NCBI GenBank assembly: GCA_030606215.1
Contig: JAUWGW010000002.1
Location: 61,325-125,324, forward strand
Source: a bacterium
GTDB lineage: Bacteria; NPL-UPA2; JAUVJM01
DNA: 64,000 bases
Direction of reading: 5' to 3'
Shown here piece after piece: positions 49,587 to 60,503 of this stretch (the first letter of the stretch is position 1; each line of letters opens with the position of its first letter). Under the pieces are notes generated by a model, which worked only from the letters and a program-made list of their open reading frames with translations, was not told the DNA's origin and did no database searches. A program made the position numbers and the translations under genes.

Positions 49587-50432
49587 ATGGAATTTCAGGG
49601 AAGACACAGAACTCTGGAATTAGGAGAAGAAACAGTCGTCTGTGGCGTGCTCAATCTAACTCCTGATTCTTTCTCCGATGGTGGGTTATATACTGATAGA
49701 CAAAGAGCTATTGAGAAAGCTTGTCAGATGGTTGATGAAGGGGCTGGTATGATTGACATTGGGGGGGAGTCAGCCCGCCCTGGAGCACTTCCAGTATCAG
49801 TTGATGAGGAACGAAGAAGGATCATGCCTGTTTTGGAAGAACTTGTTCACAGTGTAAATATCCCAATTTCTGTTGATACATACAAATCGCAGATAGCAAA
49901 AGAGGCTCTTGAAATGGGAGTTGAGCTCATCAATGATATAACCAGCTTGGGCGGAGACCCTGATATGGCATCTGTAATAGCTGAGAGCGGAGCAGGTATC
50001 ATTCTAATGCATATGCAGGGCAGCCCTCGCACTATGCAAGAAAACCCGCAATATGGAGATGTTGTATCAGAAATTAGGGAATTTCTGAGTGAGGCGATAG
50101 ATAAAGCAGTGTCTTCGGGAATAAGCAGGGAGAAAATAGTTGTGGATCCCGGCATAGGTTTTGGGAAGAGAACAGAACATAATCTGGAGATAATTAAAAG
50201 CCTTCATGAGTTTGGAAGTCTGAGACAACCGATTCTTATAGGGGTTTCACGGAAATCTGTTATTGGCGATGTCCTTGACCTGCCGGTGGATGAACGCCTT
50301 GAAGGCACAGCCGCCCTTGTTGCGTGCGCAATATGGAATGGTGCGAATATTGTGCGAGTGCACGGTGTCAAATGTATGTGTCGAGTTGCTCGTATGGTAG
50401 ATGCGGTAAAGAAGGGTATATCTTACACATAA
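49587..50432 (+). CDS. folP: Dihydropteroate synthase
   Basis: [19 protein letters not shown]...[11 protein letters not shown]. Confidence 0.97.
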   Translation: MEFQGRHRTLELGEETVVCGVLNLTPDSFSDGGLYTDRQRAIEKACQMVDEGAGMIDIGGESARPGALPVSVDEERRRIMPVLEELVHSVNIPISVDTYKSQIAKEALEMGVELINDITSLGGDPDMASVIAESGAGIILMHMQGSPRTMQENPQYGDVVSEIREFLSEAIDKAVSSGISREKIVVDPGIGFGKRTEHNLEIIKSLHEFGSLRQPILIGVSRKSVIGDVLDLPVDERLEGTAALVACAIWNGANIVRVHGVKCMCRVARMVDAVKKGISYT

Positions 50433-51148
50433 TGCCAAGACTCGGAGTTAATATTGATCATGTCGCAACCATTCGTCAGGCACGACGGACTTTTGAACCT
50501 GACCCGGTGAGAGCCGCTATTATCTGTGAACTTGCGGGCGCTGATGGGATAGTTGCTCATCTGCGCGAAGATAGAAGGCACATGCAGGATAGAGACTTAG
50601 AACTTATAAGGCAGGTAATCAATATAAAATTGAATTTTGAAATGGCCGCTACGGATGAGATGGTTGAGAAAGCTCTGGGTATTCTACCTGAGCAGGTTAC
50701 TCTTGTTCCGGAGAAAAGAGAAGAATTGACTACTGAAGGCGGGTTGGATGTTCGTAAGCAAATCAGGGAGCTATCCAGAGTTGTAGGGATACTGCAAGGG
50801 AATGGTATAACTGTGAGTCTTTTTATTGACCCGGAGGAGGAACAGATTAGAGCATCTATAGAAACCGGAGCATTTGCAGTTGAACTTCACACAGGCAGGT
50901 ATGCTGAAAGTTGTCTTAAAGGAAAGTTTGAGAAAGAATTGAGGAAACTCATTACTGCAGTTGAAATTGCAAAAAAGGCACATCTATCGGTCAATGCAGG
51001 ACATGGTCTGACGTACCAGAATGTTGCATTAGCAGCAAATATCAGTGGGATAGAGGAGTTGAATATCGGTCATACAATTATTGCCAGAGCTGTCCTTGTG
51101 GGACTTGAAAGGTCAGTTAAGGATATGGTTGCCTTGGTTAAAATATGA
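50432..51148 (+). CDS. pdxJ: Pyridoxine 5'-phosphate synthase
   Basis: [60 protein letters not shown] overlap with folP. Confidence 0.97.
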   Translation: MPRLGVNIDHVATIRQARRTFEPDPVRAAIICELAGADGIVAHLREDRRHMQDRDLELIRQVINIKLNFEMAATDEMVEKALGILPEQVTLVPEKREELTTEGGLDVRKQIRELSRVVGILQGNGITVSLFIDPEEEQIRASIETGAFAVELHTGRYAESCLKGKFEKELRKLITAVEIAKKAHLSVNAGHGLTYQNVALAANISGIEELNIGHTIIARAVLVGLERSVKDMVALVKI

Positions 51149-51507
51149 TTGTAGGAGTAGGAGTAGATCTGGTAGAAGTTGCGCGGGTGGAAAGGGCAAT
51201 TAAGAAGTGGGGAGGCCATTTTCTTAAACACGTTTTCACACCTGCTGAGGTAGCATACTGTAGGAAGCGTGCTAATGAGGGGGTTCATCTTTCAGCACGC
51301 TTTGCTGCAAAGGAAGCTGTTAGAAAAGCGGTGGGGAGAAATATCAGATGGACTGATGTAGAGATTACGAATGAAGAAGACGGAAAACCTGTGGTGAGGT
51401 TGGCAAAAAGTGATTCAGGACGGCAATTTTTTTTAAGTATGTCGCACACAGGTGAGTATGCAATTGCATATGTAGTAATTCAGACTACAGAATCAAGACA
51501 GTTGTAG
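51145..51507 (+). CDS. acpS: Holo-ACP synthase
   Basis: [38 protein letters not shown]...[14 protein letters not shown]. Confidence 0.96.
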   Translation: MIVGVGVDLVEVARVERAIKKWGGHFLKHVFTPAEVAYCRKRANEGVHLSARFAAKEAVRKAVGRNIRWTDVEITNEEDGKPVVRLAKSDSGRQFFLSMSHTGEYAIAYVVIQTTESRQL

Positions 51508-51593
51508 TTGCCGAGCTTGCTCGGCTAAAGAAGGATTGAAGGCAAAGCAAGCTTTGCAGCTACATTTCGTGTTCTAATTGGGGAGGGTGAAGA

Positions 51594-53141
51594 ATGAAAG
51601 TTGTAACTGCTGGGCAGATGAAGGAAATTGACAGGAAGGCGGTGAAGGATTTTTCTATACCTGGAGTTATACTCATGGAAAATGCCGGCATCCAGGTTGC
51701 GCAGAAGGTAAGAGAAATGCTGAAAGGTGTGAATAACCCGAATGTTTGTGTCATCTCGGGCAAAGGTAATAACGGTGGGGATGGTTTCGTCACCGCAAGG
51801 CATCTCAGGAAAGCAGGGATTGAAACTGTTACTTTCCTTATCGGAAGGAAGAGAGAAATAAAAGGTGATGCACGAACAAACCTGAACATTGTTAGCCGGC
51901 TTGACTTACCGGTTGTTGAAGTCTCAAATCATGGCATTCTGAGGAAAATGAAGGCAAAGCTTGAATCATGCAGCCTCATAGTTGATGCTATTGTTGGGAC
52001 GGGTGCAAAGGAGCGGATGAAAGGATTGGTTGCAGATGCAATTAGCGCTGTGGTTGAGTGTGATAGACCTGTTGTGTGTGTTGATATTCCTTCGGGTCTT
52101 GATGCTGATAACGGGGTTCCACTTGGAGTATGTGTCAGAGGCACTGAGACTGTTACTTTTGGTCTTCCGAAAGTGGGGCTTCTTCTATATCCAGGGGCGG
52201 ATTTTGCAGGGAATGTCACAGTAGCGGATATAGGTTTGCCGGATAATCTGTTAATGGACAAAAAACTTTCCCTCAATCTTCTTGAAGGGAAAGAAGTAAC
52301 TGCTCTTCTGCCTGCCAGACCCTCTAACGCACACAAGGGCACAATGGGGCATGTTTTTATCTTATCCGGTTCATGCGGGTATACAGGTGCGGCTGTTCTG
52401 ACCAGTATGGGGGCACTTCGCTCAGGATGCGGGCTTGTTACTCTTGGTGTGCCGAGAACTTTGAATACAATCTTCGAGGTTAAGTTAACCGAGGTGATAA
52501 CAAAACCACTTCCCGAGACGGAAGCAACTACGTTTGGACTTGAGGCGGAAGATGAGATTATTGATATTGTTGACCAGGTGGATGTGTTAGCTATAGGCCC
52601 GGGGCTTGGAAGACACCCGGAGACAGGAGCTCTAATACGAAAGTTGGTAGTGACAGTTACTAAACCAATGGTAATTGATGCAGATGGGCTTAATGTTTTC
52701 GAGAGAGACGTTTCTCTACTCAGTAAGAGGCAAGCTCCAACTGTTATAACACCACACCCCGGAGAAATGGGCAGACTTCTTGGAGTTCCAACTTCTGAAA
52801 TTCAGGCAAATCGCATTAAATTTGCCAGGGATGTAGCCGTTAAGCACAAAATAGTCGTAGTTTTAAAAGGAGCCGGAACAATAGTGGCTGGGGTGGATGG
52901 CAGCGTGTTCATCAACTCTACAGGTAATCCCGGTATGGCAACTGCAGGTATGGGAGATGTCCTCACCGGAATTGTTAGTAGTCTTATAAGCCGGGGTTTG
53001 GAGCCTTTTGATGCAGCGAAGACTGGCGTTTATCTTCATGGACTTGCAGGGGATGTAGCGGTTTCCGCTAAGGGGGAAGAATCACTTATAGCTACGGACC
53101 TTCTGGATTCCTTGCCCCGGGCTTTCAGCCAGGTTCATTAG
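51594..53141 (+). CDS. nnrD: Bifunctional NAD(P)HX epimerase/dehydratase
   Basis: MKVVTAGQMKEIDRKAVKDFSIPGVILMENAG...GKGNNGGDGFVTARHL...NSTGNPGMATAGMGDVLTGI. Confidence 0.95.
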   Translation: MKVVTAGQMKEIDRKAVKDFSIPGVILMENAGIQVAQKVREMLKGVNNPNVCVISGKGNNGGDGFVTARHLRKAGIETVTFLIGRKREIKGDARTNLNIVSRLDLPVVEVSNHGILRKMKAKLESCSLIVDAIVGTGAKERMKGLVADAISAVVECDRPVVCVDIPSGLDADNGVPLGVCVRGTETVTFGLPKVGLLLYPGADFAGNVTVADIGLPDNLLMDKKLSLNLLEGKEVTALLPARPSNAHKGTMGHVFILSGSCGYTGAAVLTSMGALRSGCGLVTLGVPRTLNTIFEVKLTEVITKPLPETEATTFGLEAEDEIIDIVDQVDVLAIGPGLGRHPETGALIRKLVVTVTKPMVIDADGLNVFERDVSLLSKRQAPTVITPHPGEMGRLLGVPTSEIQANRIKFARDVAVKHKIVVVLKGAGTIVAGVDGSVFINSTGNPGMATAGMGDVLTGIVSSLISRGLEPFDAAKTGVYLHGLAGDVAVSAKGEESLIATDLLDSLPRAFSQVH

Positions 53142-53157
53142 AATGCTGAATATTTAT

Positions 53158-54558
53158 CTATTTTCGGAGGTTTGAGGGGAGGATTCTAAGTTGTTCCCTG
53201 TATTTGGCAACTGTGCGTCGTGCAATATTAATTCCATTTTTTCTCATTAGTTCAGCTATCTTGTTGTCTGAGAGAGGTGCCCCCGGGTTTTCATTTTTGA
53301 TGACCTTTGCGATTTTTGCCTTTATACTTCTGGTTGACATTGCTCCGTCTTCATCACTCTGAAGTGCTCCACTAAGGAAATACTTCAGTTCAAAGATTCC
53401 CCGTCCTGTTTCAATGTATTTGTCGGTGGTAACCCTGCTTACTGTGGATTCATGAAGGTTCAATTCCCGTGCAATATCTTTTAGTCTTAACGGTTTAAGG
53501 AAAGAAATACCTTTATCAAGAAATTCCATCTGTCTTTTCACAATACATTCAGCCACGCGATATATTGTGCGTTTTCGCTGCTCAATACTTTTGATAAGCC
53601 ATAATGCGGATTTAAATTTCTCGGTTAAATATTTTTGTGTCTCCGGGGACCGATCGTTTTTTAAAAGCCTCTTATAAAATGGACTGATTCTCATCGTTGG
53701 AAGGTCAGCATCGTTCACAATAATCTGGTATTCGCCGTCTATCTTTTTCACAGAGACATCCGGCAGAATATACTGTGGGGAAACTGGATTGAACTTATGC
53801 CCTGGTTTTGGTTCAAGGGCTGCAATGTTTTTTGCGGTTTCCCTGACATCTTCAACATCTATGGTTAATTTTTTGGCAATTTGAGAATACTTCTTCTTTT
53901 CAAGTTCCTCAAGGTACTCGGAAACTATTTTCATGGCGAGGGGACTTTCTTCCTTCCTGCCCCTAAGCTGGATGAGCAAACATTCTTTCAAATCTCTTGC
54001 TCCAACACCTGCAGGCTCAAAAGTCTGAATCAGGACTAAAATTTCCTCAACTTTTTCTGCAGTAGAACCTGATACAGCTGCTATTTCCTGTGTTGATGTG
54101 CGCAAGTATCCATCTTCATCAATGTTCCCGATTATTAATTCTCCGATACTATAGTCAGAACAGTCCGAGGTTCTAAGCTGCCGTAAGAGGCGAGCTTGCA
54201 GATTTGGTCTGGCAGTAAGCAGGGTTTTGGAATAGCCATCTTTCTCCTCATCTGAAACTGCGTCAGAATAGTTGAGGTTTCGGAAGTATTCTTGCCAGAG
54301 TTCTTGGGAGCTTGCAATTTTTTCCATCTCCTCTATGAGGTTTCTTGTTTCTTCATCATAATTCTCATCCTGATTTTCCACATCTCTTTCTTTCCCTTCC
54401 TGCACTTCTTCAAGAGTTGGATTTTGGCCCAGTTCTTGTCGGACAACCTGCCTCAGTTCCATCAGAGGCAATTGCAGGATGTGCAGCGCCTGTTGCATCT
54501 GAGGAGCGAGAATCATCTTCTGAACCTGTTTTTGAGAAAGTCTTTGTTCAAATACCAT
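53158..54558 (-). CDS. rpoN: RNA polymerase sigma-54 factor
   Basis: MVFEQRLSQKQVQKMILAPQMQQALHILQLPLMELRQVV...ARRTVAKYREQLRILPS RpoN box. Confidence 0.97.
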   Translation of the reverse strand: MVFEQRLSQKQVQKMILAPQMQQALHILQLPLMELRQVVRQELGQNPTLEEVQEGKERDVENQDENYDEETRNLIEEMEKIASSQELWQEYFRNLNYSDAVSDEEKDGYSKTLLTARPNLQARLLRQLRTSDCSDYSIGELIIGNIDEDGYLRTSTQEIAAVSGSTAEKVEEILVLIQTFEPAGVGARDLKECLLIQLRGRKEESPLAMKIVSEYLEELEKKKYSQIAKKLTIDVEDVRETAKNIAALEPKPGHKFNPVSPQYILPDVSVKKIDGEYQIIVNDADLPTMRISPFYKRLLKNDRSPETQKYLTEKFKSALWLIKSIEQRKRTIYRVAECIVKRQMEFLDKGISFLKPLRLKDIARELNLHESTVSRVTTDKYIETGRGIFELKYFLSGALQSDEDGAMSTRSIKAKIAKVIKNENPGAPLSDNKIAELMRKNGINIARRTVAKYREQLRILPSNLRK

Positions 54559-54618
54559 ATTTATTCCCTGTACAATAGAAAATATCACAAATGGGTACCT
54601 GTTGTCAAAAAAATTCCA

Positions 54619-54647
54619 TTGTTATCCTGACTTTTATGTGATATAAA
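54619..54647 (+). promoter_or_regulatory. Sigma70 promoter TTGTTA-17-TATAAA
   Basis: Upstream of the LOG-family gene; favours the ATG at 54683. Confidence 0.5.
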
Positions 54648-54682
54648 AAATGGAGACCTTTCACACATTTGGAGGGAAGAAA

Positions 54683-55390
54683 ATGATTAAAAAACGGGAT
54701 AAATATCATGATGATAGGGAATTGCTCAAATTAGTTCCGGAACTAAAGGAGGATTTTACCAAGACCGATCCATGGAGGGTTCTGCGGATTCTTGGGGAGC
54801 TTGTTGACGGATTTGATGCACTTTCCAGGATAGGGCCTGCTGTTGCAATTTTTGGTTCTTCTCGCTTCAAGCAGGATAATTTCTACTATAAAGCCGCAGA
54901 AAAGACAGCAGAAATTTTTGTAAATTCCGGCTTTGCTGTAATGACAGGAGGTGGGCCAGGGATAATGGAAGCCGCAAACCTTGGCGCATACAAAGCAGGC
55001 GGGGTATCAGTTGGTTGCAATATTGAGCTTCCCGAAGAGCAAATAGCAAATGATTACCAGACAATTCGTCTAAATTTCCGCTACTTTTTTGTCAGAAAAA
55101 TTATGTTTGTAAAATACTCTGTAGCTTTTTTAATTTTCCCTGGTGGATTTGGGACAATGGACGAACTCTGCGAATCACTCACACTGGTTCAGACGGACAA
55201 AATTGAACATTTCCCTGTAGTGCTTTTTGGTTCAGATTACTGGGGAAAACTACTTGAGTGGATGAAAAGTTCTGTGCTGAAGCAGGGGTGTATCTCTAAG
55301 GAGGAGCTTGCGATTTGCACGGTTACAGATGACCCTGAAGAAGCGGCAGGGATTATTATTGAAAATGCTAAGGAGAATAGATACATTTAG
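54683..55390 (+). CDS. LOG-family protein (TIGR00730-like)
   Basis: VMTGGGPGIMEAANLGAYKAGGVSVGCNIELPEEQ...FPGGFGTMDELCESLTLVQT; GGAGGG upstream of 54683. Confidence 0.9.
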   Translation: MIKKRDKYHDDRELLKLVPELKEDFTKTDPWRVLRILGELVDGFDALSRIGPAVAIFGSSRFKQDNFYYKAAEKTAEIFVNSGFAVMTGGGPGIMEAANLGAYKAGGVSVGCNIELPEEQIANDYQTIRLNFRYFFVRKIMFVKYSVAFLIFPGGFGTMDELCESLTLVQTDKIEHFPVVLFGSDYWGKLLEWMKSSVLKQGCISKEELAICTVTDDPEEAAGIIIENAKENRYI

Positions 55391-55427
55391 TCTATCTTAA
55401 TTGTACATTTCTGTGCAAACTTATAAC

Positions 55428-56174
55428 CTATCTTATTGTACATTTTTGTACACATTTAGCCATTATACCTTGAAATTTCCTGAATTCCTCATCAGAGTAT
55501 AGGAACGACCCTTGCGGTTGTCCAGAGTGGACCAACTTGCTGGTGAGGTGGGGACGAGTCCCACCCCTGCGCTCCGGAGTGTTTTTCCCGGGACTAACAT
55601 ATTTCTGCAATACACATAACTTTGCACCTTTTATCAATTCTCCAATTTTTGATATATCGTTTTCATCAAGCTCGCTTTTGACAATAGTTGTTCGGAATTC
55701 ATAGTCTATATTTGAATTCATTATCAACTCAATAGTCTTTTTAATTCTTTCGGGTTCAATGGTGAAGTCGGTAATTTCTTGATATTTTTCAAGCGGCGCC
55801 TTTACGTCCATTGCAATATAATCTACAGATTTGGAACTAATCACATTTTCCATTATCTCAGGATTGCTCCCATTGGTATCTAATTTAACCAGGAAACCAA
55901 GTTTTTTAATTTTCAGAATGAAATCAAGTAAATCTGCCTGTAATGTTGGCTCCCCTCCTGTTATTGTTACAGCGTCAAGTTTACCTCTGCGTCTGGTGAG
56001 AAATGAGAAAATCTCTTCTTCAGGAATTGGTTTGTTGAAAAGTTCTGGATATACAAGTTCTGGATTATGGCAGTAGGAACATCTGAAGTTACATCCGAGA
56101 GTGAAAACAATAGCGCATATCTTCCCCGGGTAATCTATAAGTGAGCATTTTTGGAAACCACCAATGCGCATCAC
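55428..56174 (-). CDS. nrdG: Anaerobic ribonucleotide reductase-activating radical SAM protein with in-frame C-terminal insertion
   Basis: GCNFRCSYCHNPEL CxxxCxxC; adjacent to nrdD; insert GKNTPERRGGTRPHLTSKLVHSGQPQGS. Confidence 0.9.
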   Translation of the reverse strand: MMRIGGFQKCSLIDYPGKICAIVFTLGCNFRCSYCHNPELVYPELFNKPIPEEEIFSFLTRRRGKLDAVTITGGEPTLQADLLDFILKIKKLGFLVKLDTNGSNPEIMENVISSKSVDYIAMDVKAPLEKYQEITDFTIEPERIKKTIELIMNSNIDYEFRTTIVKSELDENDISKIGELIKGAKLCVLQKYVSPGKNTPERRGGTRPHLTSKLVHSGQPQGSFLYSDEEFRKFQGIMAKCVQKCTIR

Positions 56175-58244
56175 ACCTTAAATGTCTTCCTCAGGCGGAA
56201 TTCTTCCTTTTTCCCTCTATTCCACTGACTGACAGGGCGAAGATAACCAACTATCCTTGAGTAGATTTCACATTGTGAATTGCATTTAGGGCAACTCGCG
56301 AGTTCCCCTGCGAGATAACCATGGTTTGGGCAAATGCTGAAAGTGGGTGTGAAGGTAAAGTAGGGTAAGCGATAATTCTCACATATCTTGCGAACCATAT
56401 TCTTGACGACATTCCCATCTTCAATATGTTCGCCTATGAAGAGATGGATGACAGTTCCCCCTGTATATTTTGTCTGAATCTCATCCTGCAAATCCAGAAC
56501 TTCAAAAATATCATCTGTAAGATTCACACGCAGTTGAGTCGAGTTTGTATAAAAAGGTTCTCCGTTGTCGTTTGCGCACAGTATCGCAGGGAATTTCTCC
56601 TTATCTTTCTTTGCCAGTCTGTAGGAGGTTCCTTCTGCAGGGGTAGCTTCAAGATTATAGTTATTGCCTGTTTCATTCTGGAATTCTATCAATTTATCTC
56701 GCATGAAATCCAGGACTTTTAAGGTGAATGTTTGTCCTTTCTCACTTGCAATATCTTTTTGAAACAGGTTGAGGCACGCTTCATTCATTCCGAGAAGCCC
56801 GATGGTTGAGAAGTGATTCTTCCAGTATTCGCCGAGATGCTGTTTTATATTCCTTAAATAGAATTTTGCATATGGATAGAGATTTTCCCCGGTAAATCTT
56901 TCAAGGATCTTTCTCTTGATTTCCAGACTGTCCCTGGCTAAAAGCATAAGTTTTTCAATACGATTGATAAATTCCTCTTCATTTTTTGAAAGATACCCCA
57001 GTCTCGGCATATTTATTGTCACAACTCCGATTGAACCTGTTAACGGGTTTGCGCCGAAGAGTCCGCCGCCTCTTTTCTCCAGAGTTGTCGTATCCAGGCG
57101 AAGTCTGCAACACATTGAGCGGGCATCTTCCGGGTTCATATCGGAATTTATAAAATTGCTGAAATAAGGGATCCCGTATTTACCTGTTACCTGCCACAGA
57201 AGCTGGTGATTCCCGTTTTCCCAATCAAAATTTTTTGTAATATTATAGGTCGGGATGGGAAAAGTGAATACCCTTCCTTTTGCGTCCCCTTCAAGCATTA
57301 CCTCAAGGAATGCTTTATTAAACAGGTCAACTTCCTTCTGGAAATCTCTATATATTTCCTTCTGAGGTTTGCCTCCGACTATAACTGGTTGATTTGCGAA
57401 GATTCCCGGAACAGTCAAATCCATGGTGATATTTGTAAATGGAGTTTGGAACCCTACCCTTGTTGGTACATTAATATTGAAAATAAATTCTTGTAATGCC
57501 TGTTTCACTTCTTTATAGTTTAGTCCATCATATCTTATAAGTGGAGCGAGAAGGGTGTCAAAGTTTGAAAATGCCTGAGCTCCTGCTGCCTCACCCTGTA
57601 ATGTATAGAAGAAATTTACTACTTGTCCGAGGGCACTGCGCAGATGCCTTGCTGGTTTACTTTCTACCTTCCCCGGCACTCCTCTAAATCCTTCCACAAG
57701 CAGGTCAAATAAGTCCCACCCAACACAATAAACAGAAAGGATATTGAGGTCATGGATATGAAAATCACCGCTCATGTGAGTTTCTCTTATTTCAGCGGGA
57801 TAAATTTTGTTTAACCAGTAGATTTTGCTAATCTCAGAGGATATGTAGTTATTCAACCCTTGCAGAGAAAAAGCCATGTTGCTATTTTCATTAACCTGCC
57901 AGTCTGTTTTTTCCAGATACTGGTCAACTATATCAACTTCGGCTTTTGCGGCAATTGCCCTTATACGGGCATGTTGTTCTCTGTAGATGATGTAGGCTTT
58001 TGCGGTTTTCCGGTATGGGGAAGATATTAAGACTTCTTCAACAATATCTTGAATTTCTTCAACTGTTGGTGAGTCTTTTGTAATTGCCTGCTGGGCTAAA
58101 TTCAAAACTCTTATGGTTAGTTTCCTTGCAGTTTCTTCCTCAAACTCACCACTTGCCAACCCCGCTTTCTTTATTGCATTAACAATCTTCTCTGAATTGA
58201 AATCTACAACCCTGCCATCCCTTTTCTTAGTTTTTTGGAACATA
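56171..58244 (-). CDS. nrdD: Anaerobic ribonucleoside-triphosphate reductase
   Basis: ATP cone KKRDGRVVDFNSEKIVNAI...; Cys-rich CPNHGYLAGELASCPKCNSQC; RIVGYLRPVSQWNRGK. Confidence 0.97.
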
Positions 58245-58324
58245 TTGTTTCTCCTAATAGACTGCCTTGCTATGCTTGGCAGAGGGTTCAAAGTTTCGAG
58301 GTTTCGCGGCTACACCTATGTTTG

Positions 58325-58398
58325 TGGAGCGGGCGATGAGAATCGAACTCACATGTGCAGCTTGGAAGGCTGCCGTTCTACCATTGAATTACGCCCGC
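58325..58398 (-). tRNA. tRNA-Gly (TCC)
   Basis: Reverse strand GCGGGCGTAATTCAATGGTAGAACGGCAGCCTTCCAAGCTGCACATGTGAGTTCGATTCTCATCGCCCGCTCCA. Confidence 0.96.
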
Positions 58399-58439
58399 CT
58401 GACCGTTTAGCCATTTCTATAAATGGCTAAACAGCTGCT

Positions 58440-58524
58440 TGGTGGGGAGAGGAGGATTCGAACCTCCGAAGCATTCCGCACTTGATTTACAGTCAAGCCT
58501 CGTTGGCCGCTTGAGTATCTCCCC
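58440..58524 (-). tRNA. tRNA-Tyr (GTA)
   Basis: Reverse strand GGGGAGATACTCAAGCGGCCAACGAGGCTTGACTGTAAATCAAG...CTCTCCCCACCA; long variable arm. Confidence 0.96.
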
Positions 58525-58526
58525 GT

Positions 58527-58602
58527 TGGAGCTGGCGGAGGGATTCGAACCCCCGACCTGAGGTTTACAAAACCCCTGCTCTGCCAACTGAGCTACGCCA
58601 GC
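58527..58602 (-). tRNA. tRNA-Thr (TGT)
   Basis: Reverse strand GCTGGCGTAGCTCAGTTGGCAGAGCAGGGGTTTTGTAAACCTCAGGTCGGGGGTTCGAATCCCTCCGCCAGCTCCA. Confidence 0.96.
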
Positions 58603-58640
58603 AACTACTATAGTAATTCTATTGTTTTTCTGAACCCCGG

Positions 58641-60056
58641 TCAATGCTTTTCCATCCTGTCGGTGTTTTTCTCTTCTATTTCCTTTACCTTTTCATCTGT
58701 CAGGATATACGGAGTGAGGAAAATCAGCAAGTCAATTTTCACCTTTACAGGGCTGTGCTTTCTAAAAAGCAGTCCGATAAGAGGAATGTCACCAAGGATA
58801 GGAACTTTTGAGACTGTTTTCTTTTTACTATCTGTTATTAAACCTGCAATAACGATTGTTTCTCCATTTTTCACTCTGACCTGCGTATCGGCGCGCCTTT
58901 CAGAAAGATGTGGTTTTTCCTTGTTCCCCGAGGGACCATATAACCAATCTATGATTTCATTTACTTTAGGTGAAACAGTCATAACAATATCCCCATCGCT
59001 GACATGTGGAGTAACCTTAAGAGTTATTCCAATATCCTGTTCGTCGTATCCTGTGATTTCCCACTTGTCTCTATCTTCGTTGTAGCTATACTTTGGGATA
59101 GGGACAACTTCGCCAACATGTATGTTTGCCTCCTGGTTATCAAGTGTTGTGATTTTAGGGGAGGAGAGAAGATTGACATCAGTAGTTGATTCAATTAGCT
59201 TGAGAACAGCACTGAAATCAGTAAACGATAATGTTCCGAAGGCGAAATCATCGGTGTCGGGATATGGGAAACCACCTCTTGCAGGGAAATCTGCATCAGA
59301 CGGTTTCGTTCTCGGGAAATGTTTACTATCCCGCCCCGTATATTTTTTATTAAATGGAAATGTGGTTGGTCTGCTTGCTCCTGTTGCTTTAGCTTGCAGA
59401 TTCCAGTCAATTCCTATATCTGCCTCCCTTTCCAGAGACACTTCCATAATTCTTGCCCGAATCATTATCTGCGGTGCTGGTATATCAAGCTGACTTACTA
59501 TTTCTTCTATTTTTTTTAAGTTTGATGGGATATCAGTAATTATAAGTACATTTGACCTGTCCTTTGTCTTCTCACTTCCAACACCTTTAGTTCTTCTCAT
59601 GGTCTCAATTATTCCGTATTGAGTAGTCACACCACTTAGAGAGTTCTTAATATCCTCGGCGTCCACATGCTTTAGAGTAAAAATTTTGGTAACTCTTTCT
59701 ACTCCCGGCTGGCCGAGTTTTATTATCCTGATGATGTTACCTTCTCTTACATAGTCATACCCATTTGTTCTCAATATGGATGTGAGCGCATCGTCCAGCT
59801 TAACTTCTGTAAAACTTACAGTCACACGACCGGTTATGTCTCCTCCTGCAATAATATTCAGCCCGTATTCTTCAGAAAGTATCCGAAGCACATCACTGAT
59901 TTCAGCTTCATTAAAATCTACTGTCAGCAGCTGCCCCTCAACATTTTCTTCACCTATCTGGCAGGAACATTCCTGCGCTATAGTCAGTAGAGCGAAGATA
60001 CACAGGAATCTCAGCCATTTACTAATCAATGACGTAGTTCGGTGGATATTTACCAT
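58641..60056 (-). CDS. pilQ: Type IV pilus secretin PilQ-like
   Basis: LTVDFNEAEISDVLRILSEEYGLNIIAGGDI...; secretin signature region VPILGDIPLIGLLFR. Confidence 0.93.
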   Translation of the reverse strand: MVNIHRTTSLISKWLRFLCIFALLTIAQECSCQIGEENVEGQLLTVDFNEAEISDVLRILSEEYGLNIIAGGDITGRVTVSFTEVKLDDALTSILRTNGYDYVREGNIIRIIKLGQPGVERVTKIFTLKHVDAEDIKNSLSGVTTQYGIIETMRRTKGVGSEKTKDRSNVLIITDIPSNLKKIEEIVSQLDIPAPQIMIRARIMEVSLEREADIGIDWNLQAKATGASRPTTFPFNKKYTGRDSKHFPRTKPSDADFPARGGFPYPDTDDFAFGTLSFTDFSAVLKLIESTTDVNLLSSPKITTLDNQEANIHVGEVVPIPKYSYNEDRDKWEITGYDEQDIGITLKVTPHVSDGDIVMTVSPKVNEIIDWLYGPSGNKEKPHLSERRADTQVRVKNGETIVIAGLITDSKKKTVSKVPILGDIPLIGLLFRKHSPVKVKIDLLIFLTPYILTDEKVKEIEEKNTDRMEKH

Positions 60057-60059
60057 TTT

Positions 60060-60503
60060 CTATCTCCTTAAATATAACACATATTTTTTCTTGCCATCTG
60101 ATAATACCACAGCATCCTTTTCAATAATGATAACCTTTTTCCCTTCAACTATATCACCAATTCGGACTATTTTTCTATTCACAATTGCGGATGGATTCTC
60201 TCCCCGCAAGACAATCCCTGTAATGACTATTCCTGTATCTTCCTCCACTTCAATAAGTGATTCCTCTAAAACCTCCACTTCTTCAGATGGTTCCAGAGGA
60301 GAAGCGAACGGGTCACGCTCGCTATGGGATGGTTCCTTCTGAATGTCTGCAATAGTGGGTTTCTCGGTAAGCCGGGCTGAAATAACTTCAGTCTCAGAAG
60401 ATTTGATGCCAACATTCACTTTCCAGGACAAGTACCATATACCGCCGATGACGATTACAGCTACGGCTATGATACACTTTACTCGCCTACTGAGGTAATA
60501 CAT
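60060..60503 (-). CDS. PilP-like pilus assembly protein
   Basis: N-terminal TM; DPFASPL and ...SAIVNRKIVRIGDIVEGKKVIIIEKDAVVL; position. Confidence 0.65.
   Translation of the reverse strand: MYYLSRRVKCIIAVAVIVIGGIWYLSWKVNVGIKSSETEVISARLTEKPTIADIQKEPSHSERDPFASPLEPSEEVEVLEESLIEVEEDTGIVITGIVLRGENPSAIVNRKIVRIGDIVEGKKVIIIEKDAVVLSDGKKKYVLYLRR

Noticed and set aside
48933-49607. 224-aa minus-strand ORF
   Set aside because: Antisense to ftsH/folE; both have strong family signatures on the plus strand.
58417-58644. 75-aa ORF GVAQLAEQGFCKPQVGGSNPSASSNG...
   Set aside because: Translation of the tRNA-Tyr/tRNA-Thr genes, a common annotation artefact.
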